Below, piece after piece: positions 1 to 6,755 of a stretch of DNA of 16,888 bases. Under the pieces are notes generated by a model, which was given only the letters and a program-made list of their open reading frames with translations, searched no databases and was not told where the DNA came from. The position numbers were made by a program, and so were the translations under genes. Within the stretch, counting starts at the first letter, position 1. Each line of letters starts with the position of its first letter. The stretch covers positions 1 to 16,888 of the forward strand of contig CAAGFF010000269.1 in the NCBI GenBank assembly GCA_900769055.1. Reading direction: 5' to 3'. Origin of the DNA: an uncultured Prevotella sp. GTDB taxonomy: Bacteria; Bacteroidota; Bacteroidia; Bacteroidales; Bacteroidaceae.

Positions 1-195
1 AAGGACGACGTCAGCAACACCGAAAAGTCCATCAGCGAGCAGAAGAACAAGAAGAACAGCCTCATTGCCGACTATGCCAAGGACAACAAGGTCGTTCATC
101 AGCTCATAGACCTTGCCCTGCTGCAGAACGGCATGCTCAAGGGAGCTGCACTCAACGCATTCCTCAAAAGAAGCGTTGACATGATAGGAAAATAG
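1..195 (+). CDS. htpG: Chaperone HtpG (Hsp90 family), C-terminal end only
   Basis: The window opens inside a reading frame that gives 64 residues and a TAG stop. It begins with a lysine-rich, helical stretch of low complexity and ends with a conserved tail around HQLIDLALLQNGMLKGAAL and FLKRSVDMIGK. That tail matches, from memory, the C-terminal dimerisation end of Bacteroidales HtpG, the ATP-dependent cytosolic Hsp90 chaperone. The ATPase and middle domains lie outside the window, so no catalytic residue can be checked. The grpE and dnaJ genes 2 kb downstream make a chaperone neighbourhood plausible but do not prove the call. Only the end of the gene is visible, so the identification rests on tail similarity alone. 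Confidence 0.8.
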   Translation, partial: KDDVSNTEKSISEQKNKKNSLIADYAKDNKVVHQLIDLALLQNGMLKGAALNAFLKRSVDMIGK

Positions 196-234
196 AAAAA
201 ATAACAACTAAAGGAGCAAAAAGTGGCGATAAAA

Positions 235-266
235 TTTGGCCAGTTCATATTTTATCGCTACCTTTG
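235..266 (+). promoter_or_regulatory. Bacteroidetes-type promoter of the tRNA-Arg pair
   Basis: A -33 box TTTG at 235-238 and a -7 box TACCTTTG at 259-266 are separated by exactly 20 bp. This is a full match to the Bacteroidetes consensus TTTG-N19-21-TAnnTTTG. The start of transcription would fall around 273, about 15 nt before the first tRNA. Confidence 0.85.
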
Positions 267-287
267 CACCCGCAAACAACAAAACAA

Positions 288-361
288 GGCTCCGTAGCTC
301 AACTGAATAGAGCATCTGACTACGGATCAGAAGGTTACAGGTTTGAATCCTGTCGGAGTCA
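288..361 (+). tRNA. tRNA-Arg(ACG), first copy
   Basis: The 74 nt fold into a full cloverleaf. The acceptor stem is GGCTCCG (288-294) with CGGAGTC (354-360), including one G-U pair. The D stem is GCTC/GAGC, the anticodon stem TCTGA/TCAGA, and the T stem ACAGG/CCTGT around loop TTTGAAT. The seven-base anticodon loop CTACGGA places ACG at 322-324. A34 would normally be deaminated to inosine by TadA, so that the tRNA reads CGU, CGC and CGA. The discriminator base is A361 and CCA is not encoded. Confidence 0.97.
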
Positions 362-393
362 CGTTTTTACAGATATTGATTATTTTTTATCCC

Positions 394-467
394 GGCTCCG
401 TAGCTCAACTGAATAGAGCATCTGACTACGGATCAGAAGGTTACAGGTTTGAATCCTGTCGGAGTCA
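394..467 (+). tRNA. tRNA-Arg(ACG), second identical copy
   Basis: This copy is identical base for base to the tRNA at 288-361 and begins 106 bp after it, with a 32-bp AT-rich spacer between them. The anticodon ACG is at 428-430 and CCA is not encoded. No promoter is visible in the spacer and a terminator follows directly, so the two copies are probably made as one precursor. The identity suggests a recent tandem duplication or gene conversion. Confidence 0.97.
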
Positions 468-472
468 CAGAG

Positions 473-507
473 AGAAGTTCCATGTGAATGGAGCTTCTTT
501 TTGTTTT
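473..507 (+). terminator. Intrinsic terminator of the tRNA-Arg unit
   Basis: The arm AGAAGTTCCAT (473-483) pairs with ATGGAGCTTCT (488-498) through 11 bp with one G-U, closing a GTGA loop. A T-rich tract, TTTTGTTTT, follows at 499-507. It lies five bases after the second tRNA, as expected for a transcript end. Confidence 0.85.
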
Positions 508-576
508 CTCACATGTTTGCCGCCCATAACAAAGGGGCACAAATGTCAGTCATTCAATTTGAAATCAAAGACAAAC

Positions 577-608
577 TTTGCTCATATCGATTTTCTTTTG
601 TACCTTTG
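577..608 (+). promoter_or_regulatory. Bacteroidetes-type promoter of the ABC-F gene
   Basis: A -33 box TTTG at 577-580 and a -7 box TACCTTTG at 601-608 are spaced by 20 bp, again a full consensus match. Transcription would start near 615 and give a leader of about 26 nt before the ATG at 641. The -7 box is identical to that of the tRNA promoter. Confidence 0.85.
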
Positions 609-640
609 CACAATAATTTAAATAAATAAGGTATACAAAG

Positions 641-2257
641 ATGATAACAGTAACGAATCTTGCCATTCAATTCGGTAAAAGAGTCCTCTACAAAGACGTA
701 AACATCAAGTTCACTCATGGTAACATCTACGGCATTATCGGAGCCAACGGCGCCGGTAAGTCAACTTTCCTGCGTGCCATAAGCGGCGACCTTGAGCCAA
801 ACAAGGGTACGGTTGAGCTTGGTCCCGGCGAGCGACTCTCCGTATTGGAGCAGGACCACTTCAAATATGACGAGTTCAGCGTAATGGATACCGTACTCAT
901 GGGACACGGACCATTGTGGCAGAACATGAAGGAGCGTGAGATGCTGTACGCAAAGCCTGAAATGTCTGAGGAAGACGGCAACAGGGCTGCCGAACTGGAG
1001 CTGAAGTTTGCCGAGATGAACGGCTGGGAAGCAGAAAGCGAGGCCGCACAGCTGATGCAGAACCTTGGTATAAAGGACGAGCTGCACAGCAAGCACATGA
1101 GCGAGCTGTCGAACAACGAGAAAGTTAGGGTCATGCTGGCAAAGGCTCTTTTCGGACATCCAGACAACCTGCTTCTCGACGAGCCTACCAACGACCTCGA
1201 CCTGGAGACCGTAGAATGGCTGGAGGACTACCTCGGCAACATCGAGCAAACCGTACTCGTTGTGAGCCACGACCGTCACTTCCTTGATGCCGTATCGACT
1301 CAGACCGTGGACATAGATTTCGGAAAGATAACCGTATTCGCAGGAAACTACTCTTTCTGGTACGAAAGCTCGCAGCTGGCTCTCAGACAGGCTCAGAACC
1401 AGAGACTCAAGGCTGAGGAGAAGCGCAAGCAGCTGGAGGAATTCATCAGAAGGTTCTCTGCCAACGTAGCAAAGAGCAGACAGACCACCTCGCGCAAAAA
1501 GATGCTTGAGAAACTCAACATTGAGGAAATACGCCCCTCAAGCCGCAAATACCCGGGCATCATATTCCAGATGGACAGGGAGCCAGGCAACCAGATTCTG
1601 GAAGTTGACGGACTGAAGGCCGTAGATACAGACGGAACAGTTCTATTCGACAACGTATCGTTCAACGTTGAGAAAGACGAGAAGGTGGTGTTCCTCTCAC
1701 ACAACCCGAAGGCCATGACTGCCCTGTTCGAGATTATAAACGGCAACAGAGAGGCAGATGCCGGTACCTTCAAGTGGGGCGTAACCATCACGACAGCCTA
1801 TCTTCCACTCGACAACACGGCATTCTTTGATTCGGAACTTAACCTGATAGAGTGGCTCTCACAATATGGTCCAGGAAACGAGGTTGTCATGAAGAGCTAT
1901 CTCGGACGCATGCTCTTCTCTGGCGAGGAAGTCCTCAAGAAGGTGAACGTACTGTCGGGAGGCGAGAAGATGAGATGTATGATTGCACGAATGCAGCTCC
2001 AGAACGCCAACTGCCTGATACTCGACACCCCAACCAACCACCTCGACTTGGAGTCTATCCAGGCATTCAACAACAACCTGATGCAGTTTAAGGGTAACAT
2101 TCTCTTTGCCTCTCACGACCACGAGTTCATACGTACCGTATCGAACCGTATCATAGAGCTTACGCCAAACGGCACCATCGACAAGCTCATGCCATACGAC
2201 GAATACATCTACAACGAGCAAATAAAGGCACAGAAAGAGAAGATGTACAATCTCTAA
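641..2257 (+). CDS. ABC-F family ATPase (YbiT-like), second ATP site degenerate
   Basis: This 538-residue soluble protein has two ABC domains and no membrane segment, so it is an ABC-F protein, a family that acts on ribosomes. Its length and layout resemble E. coli YbiT. Domain 1 has Walker A GANGAGKST at 34-42, Walker B LLLDEPTND with D180 and E181, and H-switch VVSHD. Its signature is LSNNEK (156-161) instead of LSGGE. A charged linker at about 250-300 fits the interdomain P-site tRNA interaction motif. Domain 2 keeps LSGGEK (438-443) and ASHD. At its Walker A position it reads SHNPKAMT (353-360), with Met359 where the lysine should be, and its Walker B is LILDTPTNHLD, with Thr463 in place of the catalytic glutamate. 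One composite ATP site is therefore intact and the other is not. A translation-factor role is inferred; antibiotic protection cannot be judged. Confidence 0.9.
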   Translation: MITVTNLAIQFGKRVLYKDVNIKFTHGNIYGIIGANGAGKSTFLRAISGDLEPNKGTVELGPGERLSVLEQDHFKYDEFSVMDTVLMGHGPLWQNMKEREMLYAKPEMSEEDGNRAAELELKFAEMNGWEAESEAAQLMQNLGIKDELHSKHMSELSNNEKVRVMLAKALFGHPDNLLLDEPTNDLDLETVEWLEDYLGNIEQTVLVVSHDRHFLDAVSTQTVDIDFGKITVFAGNYSFWYESSQLALRQAQNQRLKAEEKRKQLEEFIRRFSANVAKSRQTTSRKKMLEKLNIEEIRPSSRKYPGIIFQMDREPGNQILEVDGLKAVDTDGTVLFDNVSFNVEKDEKVVFLSHNPKAMTALFEIINGNREADAGTFKWGVTITTAYLPLDNTAFFDSELNLIEWLSQYGPGNEVVMKSYLGRMLFSGEEVLKKVNVLSGGEKMRCMIARMQLQNANCLILDTPTNHLDLESIQAFNNNLMQFKGNILFASHDHEFIRTVSNRIIELTPNGTIDKLMPYDEYIYNEQIKAQKEKMYNL

Positions 2258-2317
2258 TGTGGAAAGCCGAAATCCCGCAGAACAAATGGTAAGCATACAG
2301 GGATTTGTGGCACGCAT

Positions 2318-2348
2318 TTTGCATTGACATCAACGTAACGTAATTTTT
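2318..2348 (+). promoter_or_regulatory. Possible promoter before grpE (weak)
   Basis: TTTG at 2318-2321 and TAATTTTT at 2341-2348 are 19 bp apart and match the Bacteroidetes pattern at all but one base. The implied start of transcription falls at or just before the grpE ATG (2355), which would give an almost leaderless message. The rest of the 97-bp gap has no better candidate and no clear terminator, so read-through from the ABC-F gene is also possible. Confidence 0.3.
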
Positions 2349-2354
2349 CCAATC

Positions 2355-2939
2355 ATGAACACCAACGAAGAAAACAAGGAGCAAGAAATAAACGTTGAGG
2401 GCGAAGAGAAAGTAACCGTTGACGAGACCACAGACGAGGCTACACAAACCGAGCAGAACGACAGCCAGGAGAACGAGGCAGAAGAGAAAGACCCCCTGGA
2501 GGCTGCCAACGAGCAGATAGAAGAACTGAAGGACAAGTACCTTCGCGCCGTAGCCGAATTTGACAACTACAAGAAGCGCACTCTGAAAGAGAAAGCAGAA
2601 CTGATACTGAACGGAGGCGAGAAAACCATAGTGGCCATCCTTCCCGTGCTCGACGACATGGAGCGTGCTGCCGCAAGCGCAGAGAAGACAGATGACATAA
2701 AGGCTCTGGAGGAAGGATGGGAGCTGATATTCAAGAAACTGAAAAAAATTCTTGAAGGTATGGGCGTCAAGGAAATCGAGACCAATGATGCAGACTTCAA
2801 CGTAGACTTCCATGAGGCCATAGCCATGGTTCCAGGTATGGGCGACGACAAGAAAGGCAAGGTCATAGACTGCGTACAGACAGGCTACACGCTGAACGAC
2901 AAAGTTATCAGGCATGCCAAAGTTGCTGTAGGACAATAA
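2355..2939 (+). CDS. grpE: Nucleotide exchange factor GrpE
   Basis: GrpE is the cytosolic co-chaperone that releases ADP from DnaK. The 194-residue product is of usual length. Residues 1 to about 55 are very acidic and glutamate-rich, as is common for the disordered GrpE head. A long helix follows (about 52-90, including RAVAEFDNYKKRT), the dimerisation coiled coil. The C-terminal beta domain carries the family pattern FNVDFHEAIAMVPG and ends in VIDCVQTGYTLNDKVIRHAKVAVG, matching the usual GY.L.D.V.R.A.V.V tail. The ATG at 2355 is the first start in the frame and gives a normal N-terminus. dnaJ begins 73 bp downstream, so the two DnaK partners are probably co-expressed; dnaK itself is not in the window. 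The stop codon lies in the loop of an 18-bp hairpin. Confidence 0.95.
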   Translation: MNTNEENKEQEINVEGEEKVTVDETTDEATQTEQNDSQENEAEEKDPLEAANEQIEELKDKYLRAVAEFDNYKKRTLKEKAELILNGGEKTIVAILPVLDDMERAAASAEKTDDIKALEEGWELIFKKLKKILEGMGVKEIETNDADFNVDFHEAIAMVPGMGDDKKGKVIDCVQTGYTLNDKVIRHAKVAVGQ

Positions 2940-2957
2940 TGTCCTGCGGCAACTTTG
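2918..2957 (+). promoter_or_regulatory. 18-bp hairpin across the grpE stop codon
   Basis: Bases 2918-2935 pair with 2940-2957 through 18 continuous base pairs, two of them G-U, around a four-base loop ATAA at 2936-2939. The loop contains the TAA stop of grpE. No T-tract follows, so it is not a classic intrinsic terminator. It could slow exonucleases, act as a partial terminator, or set the ratio of grpE to dnaJ messages. The structure is seen in the sequence; the role is inference. Confidence 0.75.
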
Positions 2958-3012
2958 CCGTACACAGGCACACATATTATATATTATATCATTCACCAAT
3001 ACACATCATAAA

Positions 3013-4173
3013 GTGGCAAAAAGAGATTATTACGAGGTGCTCGGCGTCGACAAGAACGCATCTGAAGACGAGATAAAGAAAGCTTATAGAAAGCTTGCCA
3101 TAAAATATCATCCCGACCGCAACCCCGACAGCAAGGAAGCCGAGGAGAAATTCAAGGAGGCCGCTGAGGCATATGACGTACTGCATGATCCGCAGAAAAG
3201 ACAGCAGTACGACCAGTTTGGCTTTAACGGCCCAGGCGGATTTGGCGGTTCCGGCGGCTTCGGTGGCGGTTTTTCTATGGACGATATCTTCTCTATGTTT
3301 GGCGACGTGTTCGGAGGACACTCCGGATTCGGTGGCTTCGGAGGATTTGGTGAAGGTGGCGGCAGGCGCACTCAGTTTAGAGGTGCCGACCTTAGGCTGA
3401 AGGTAAGGCTGTCATTGCAGGACGTCGCATCTGGAGTAACAAAGAAGTTCAAGGTAAGGAAAGACCTGACATGCTCATGTTGCCACGGCTCTGGAGCCGA
3501 GGCTGGAAGTGCTCCAGAGACCTGCCCAACATGTAACGGACGAGGAGTAGTGGCGCGCACGGTGAGGTCTGTTTTTGGAATGATGCAGACACAATCAGAA
3601 TGCCCGACCTGTAGGGGTGAGGGTACCGTTATTAAGAACAAGTGCAAGGAATGCGGTGGAACAGGTGTCGTTAAAGGCGAGGAGGTTGTCGAGATAAACA
3701 TTCCTGCCGGAGTTGAGGAAGGAATGATTGTCAACGTTCCTGGTAAAGGAAACGCAGGACAGCACAATGGCATCAATGGCGACATAAAGGTATTTGTGGA
3801 GGAAGAGAAGAACGAAACCTTCATCAGGGACGGACGTGATGTCATATACAACCTGTTGCTCGACTTCCCAACAGCCGCATTAGGTGGCGAGGTGGATATT
3901 CCGACCATACAGGGCAGCAAGGTGTCAATTAAGATTGAGGCAGGAACACAGCCAGGAAAGACTCTCAGACTGAGAGGCAAAGGACTGCCCTCCGTACAAG
4001 GCTACGGTTCCAGCACAGGCGATCTGGTGGTAAACATAAGTGTATATGTTCCAAAGACTCTTACCAAAAAAGAGAAAGAAATGATGGAACATCTCAAAGA
4101 CAGCGATAACTTCAAGGGAGACTCCACCACGAAGAATACCATCTTCCAGAAATTCCGCAACTATTTCAACTGA
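3013..4173 (+). CDS. dnaJ: Chaperone DnaJ (Hsp40, type I)
   Basis: DnaJ delivers substrates to DnaK and stimulates its ATPase. The 386-residue product has the full type I layout. The J domain spans residues 3-68 with the HPD triad at 33-35, followed by a Gly/Phe-rich region at about 69-115. Four zinc-binding CxxCxGxG repeats begin with CSCCHGSG at 154-161 and continue with CPTCNGRG, CPTCRGEG and CKECGGTG. Two beta-sandwich substrate domains complete the protein. The start is GTG, chosen because the next codons read AKRDYYEVLG, the canonical N-terminus of DnaJ, and no in-frame ATG lies just upstream. A GTG start may lower initiation relative to grpE. The gene follows grpE by 73 bp and precedes folC by 14 bp, so all three may share a message. 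Confidence 0.97.
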   Translation: MAKRDYYEVLGVDKNASEDEIKKAYRKLAIKYHPDRNPDSKEAEEKFKEAAEAYDVLHDPQKRQQYDQFGFNGPGGFGGSGGFGGGFSMDDIFSMFGDVFGGHSGFGGFGGFGEGGGRRTQFRGADLRLKVRLSLQDVASGVTKKFKVRKDLTCSCCHGSGAEAGSAPETCPTCNGRGVVARTVRSVFGMMQTQSECPTCRGEGTVIKNKCKECGGTGVVKGEEVVEINIPAGVEEGMIVNVPGKGNAGQHNGINGDIKVFVEEEKNETFIRDGRDVIYNLLLDFPTAALGGEVDIPTIQGSKVSIKIEAGTQPGKTLRLRGKGLPSVQGYGSSTGDLVVNISVYVPKTLTKKEKEMMEHLKDSDNFKGDSTTKNTIFQKFRNYFN

Positions 4174-4187
4174 TATACTCCTATCTG

Positions 4188-5486
4188 ATGAACTATAAAG
4201 AAACATTGGAATACCTCTATAATAGCACCCCTGTTTTCGAACATGTGGGTGCTTCTGCATATAAAGAGGGACTGCAGAACACATTGGCTCTGGATGAGCA
4301 TTTCGGACATCCACACCTCAAATTCAGAACTATACATATTGCAGGTACCAACGGCAAGGGGTCGTGCTCGCACACTATAGCATCCATACTTCAGGAAGCT
4401 GGTTACAAGGTCGGACTATACACATCGCCACACATTGTAGATTTCCGTGAGCGAATTAAGGTTAACAACGTGTGTATTAGCGAGAAAGAAGTCGTAGAGT
4501 TTGTAGCTAGCGAGCGCGATTTCTTCGAGCCTCTACACCCTTCTTTCTTTGAGCTAACCACTGCTATGGCATTCCAATATTTCGAGAAAGAGCATGTAGA
4601 CATAGCCGTCATAGAGGTTGGTTTAGGCGGGCGTCTTGACTGCACCAACATCATAACGCCAATTCTTAGCATCATAACCAATATCAGCTTTGACCACACA
4701 CAGTTTCTTGGTGACACGCTGGAGAAAATTGCTGCTGAGAAAGCCGGTATCATGAAACGTGGCATTCCCGTTGTAATAGGCGAATACAACGATGAGACAA
4801 AGAGTGTTTTTGAGGTAAGGGCCAAAGAACTTGATGCTCCGATAACATTTGCACAGGACTCAAACCGCATAATGTCGTCAGAAGACATAGAAAACAGCGG
4901 AAGAAAATACACAACCGCTGACGGCAACACCTTTGTCGGAGAACTCGGAGGAGACTATCAGGAGAAAAACACACGAACAGTACTTGAAGCATGCCGTATT
5001 TTAAGGGACATGGGAATAATCAACGATGAAAAACATATTTATGAAGGTATAAAAAAAGTATGTTCGAACACAGGACTTCTCGGAAGATGGCAAAAGATAA
5101 GTGAGAAGCCGTTGACCGTCTGCGACACAGGACACAACGTTGCAGGGTGGGAATACCTTTCGGAACAGATAAAGAGGCAAAGATGCAAGACCAGGAGGAT
5201 TATTTTCGGCATGGTAGACGACAAAGACATAAACTCCGTAATGAGCCTTCTGCCCAAGGATGCTGAATACTATTTCACCCAAGCTTCATGCAAGAGAGCA
5301 TTGAATTCCCTTACCGTGGCAAGCATTGCAGAGAGCCATGGGATTACTGGAAAATCCTACAATAACGTAGGCGAGGCATACTTGCAAGCAAGGAAAGAAG
5401 CCGACAAGAATGACTTCATTTTCATTGGTGGAAGCAGTTATATCGTTGCAGACTTGTTGGCTTTTATAGCATTTAATAGTTTTTAA
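4188..5486 (+). CDS. folC: Folylpolyglutamate synthase / dihydrofolate synthase
   Basis: FolC adds glutamate to dihydropteroate and then to reduced folates, using ATP, in the cytosol. The 432 residues match the usual length. The Mur-ligase-like ATP loop is IAGTNGKGS (G53-S59). SPHIVDFRERI follows, then EVGLGGRLDCTN, then ISFDHTQFLG with TLEKIAAEKAGI, all typical of the family. The C-terminal domain begins around DTGHNVAG (D313-G319), the family's D.GHN motif. The ATG at 4188 lies 14 bp after the dnaJ stop and gives a natural N-terminus, so the gene is probably translated from the dnaJ message. I cannot tell from sequence whether both synthase activities are present; most bacteria with one copy have both. 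Confidence 0.93.
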   Translation: MNYKETLEYLYNSTPVFEHVGASAYKEGLQNTLALDEHFGHPHLKFRTIHIAGTNGKGSCSHTIASILQEAGYKVGLYTSPHIVDFRERIKVNNVCISEKEVVEFVASERDFFEPLHPSFFELTTAMAFQYFEKEHVDIAVIEVGLGGRLDCTNIITPILSIITNISFDHTQFLGDTLEKIAAEKAGIMKRGIPVVIGEYNDETKSVFEVRAKELDAPITFAQDSNRIMSSEDIENSGRKYTTADGNTFVGELGGDYQEKNTRTVLEACRILRDMGIINDEKHIYEGIKKVCSNTGLLGRWQKISEKPLTVCDTGHNVAGWEYLSEQIKRQRCKTRRIIFGMVDDKDINSVMSLLPKDAEYYFTQASCKRALNSLTVASIAESHGITGKSYNNVGEAYLQARKEADKNDFIFIGGSSYIVADLLAFIAFNSF

Positions 5487-5517
5487 CGCCCGTTTCGATA
5501 GATTTTTCTTCTTTTCG

Positions 5518-5549
5518 TTTGCCGTTATCGTTATTTTTTAGTTACTTTG
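5518..5549 (+). promoter_or_regulatory. Promoter of the galactose unit
   Basis: TTTG at 5518-5521 and TTACTTTG at 5542-5549 are separated by 20 bp. The -7 box differs from TAnnTTTG by one base. Transcription would start near 5556, leaving a leader of about 26 nt before galM. No other candidate lies in the 95-bp gap after folC. Confidence 0.7.
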
Positions 5550-5573
5550 CAACAAACAACGAATAACTAAAAA
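5535..5573 (+). promoter_or_regulatory. 10-bp inverted repeat over the gal promoter, possible operator
   Basis: TTTTTAGTTA at 5535-5544 and TAACTAAAAA at 5564-5573 are perfect inverted copies 19 bp apart. The left copy overlaps the -7 box and the right copy lies in the predicted leader. The position suits an operator whose bound regulator would block the polymerase. The left arm is only partly transcribed from the predicted start, so a leader hairpin is less likely. The regulator is unknown. Confidence 0.4.
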
Positions 5574-5581
5574 CGAATTAT

Positions 5582-6673
5582 ATGATGAACACAATCGAAA
5601 CAGAAAACATCTGTGGCCTGAAACGTGAAGATTTCCAGACCACCATCAATGGCAAAAAGACTGATTTGTACATCCTTAGAAACGACAAAGGCAACGAAGT
5701 TGCTATCACCAACTACGGTGGAGCAATCGTAGCAATCATGGTTCCTGACAAAGACGGCAAGATGGCCAACGTCATTCAGGGACATGACAACATCGAGGAA
5801 GTAGTAAACTCTCCGGAGCCATATCTGTCTACACTCATTGGACGATACGGAAACCGTATCTGCAAGGGCAAGTTCCAGCTGCACGGCAAGGAGTACAACC
5901 TTCCTATCAATAATGGTCCAAACTCTCTCCACGGAGGAAAGAAGGGATTTAACGCCAAGGTATGGGAGGCTCTCCAGATGAACGAGAACTCACTTGTTCT
6001 GAAATATGTAAGCCCCTATGGCGAAGAAGGATACTCAGGCGAGGTAAAGGTAACAGTTGTTTATTCTTTCAACAACGACAACGAACTCGTTATCGAGTAC
6101 ATGGCAACAACCAACAAGAAAACCATCATTAACCTGACAAGTCATGGTTTCTTCTCTTTGTCAGGAATCGCAAACCCAACACCAACAATAGACAATCTTA
6201 TCTGCGAAATCAATGCAGACTACTATCTGCCAATTGACGAGACCAGCATCCCAACAGGCGAAATCCGCTTCGTAAAGGGTACTCCGTTTGACTTCCGCAC
6301 ACCAAAGCCCGTAGGTCAGGATATAGATGCCGATGACGAGCAGATAAAGAATGGCGCAGGCTACGACCATTGCTATGTTCTGAACAAGAAAGAGGAAGGA
6401 GAGCTGAGCTTTGCCGCCAAGATTACAGAGCCTGTAAGTGGCAGAACCATGGAGGTTTACACAACAGAGCCTGGAGTACAACTTTACACTGACAACTGGG
6501 CTGACGGCTACAAGGGACAGAACGGAGCGACATTCCCAAGACGCTCTGGAATATGCTTTGAGGCACAGCATTTCCCAGATACTCCAAACCATCCTTATTT
6601 CCCATCTGTAGTACTAAATCCAGGCGAGCAGTACAAGCAGAAGACTATCTACAAGTTTGGAGTTGACGAATAA
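5582..6673 (+). CDS. galM: Galactose mutarotase (aldose 1-epimerase), cytoplasmic
   Basis: GalM interconverts the alpha and beta anomers of galactose and related aldoses, which supplies the form used by galactokinase. The 363-residue product has the family's key sites: SLHGG with H117, NLTSHGFFSL with the catalytic acid H188, GYDHCYVL, and CFEAQHFPDTPNHP with the catalytic base E327. There is no signal peptide, so it should act in the cytosol. Two ATG codons are adjacent (5582 and 5585); either could be the start. It is the first gene of a unit with a sugar permease and galK, which supports a galactose role. A second, exported epimerase of the same family lies at 9470, so the two copies probably serve different compartments and sugars. 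Confidence 0.93.
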   Translation: MMNTIETENICGLKREDFQTTINGKKTDLYILRNDKGNEVAITNYGGAIVAIMVPDKDGKMANVIQGHDNIEEVVNSPEPYLSTLIGRYGNRICKGKFQLHGKEYNLPINNGPNSLHGGKKGFNAKVWEALQMNENSLVLKYVSPYGEEGYSGEVKVTVVYSFNNDNELVIEYMATTNKKTIINLTSHGFFSLSGIANPTPTIDNLICEINADYYLPIDETSIPTGEIRFVKGTPFDFRTPKPVGQDIDADDEQIKNGAGYDHCYVLNKKEEGELSFAAKITEPVSGRTMEVYTTEPGVQLYTDNWADGYKGQNGATFPRRSGICFEAQHFPDTPNHPYFPSVVLNPGEQYKQKTIYKFGVDE

Positions 6674-6755
6674 CAAGCCTAAAGACAATTGGATTTTGTT
6701 TTTTCTAATCTCACTTATTGAACAATTATCAACATTTAAAGAACTATATTAAACA

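Noticed and set aside
343..621. A 92-codon open frame on the + strand
   Set aside because: It begins inside the first tRNA, runs through the second tRNA, the terminator and the ABC-F promoter, and has no protein-like composition.
2270..2306. Inverted heptamers AAATCCC and GGGATTT after the ABC-F gene
   Set aside because: Seven pairs closing a 23-base loop with no T-tract are too weak to call a terminator.
2187..2999. A 270-codon open frame on the - strand opposite the end of the ABC-F gene and grpE
   Set aside because: It lies wholly antisense to well-identified genes, is rich in Cys, Leu and Val from reverse-complemented codons, and has no start region or family motif.
3220..3370. A GGNTTYGG-like repetitive stretch that resembles a tandem repeat
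   Set aside because: It is the coding sequence of the Gly/Phe-rich linker of DnaJ, a normal domain of the family.
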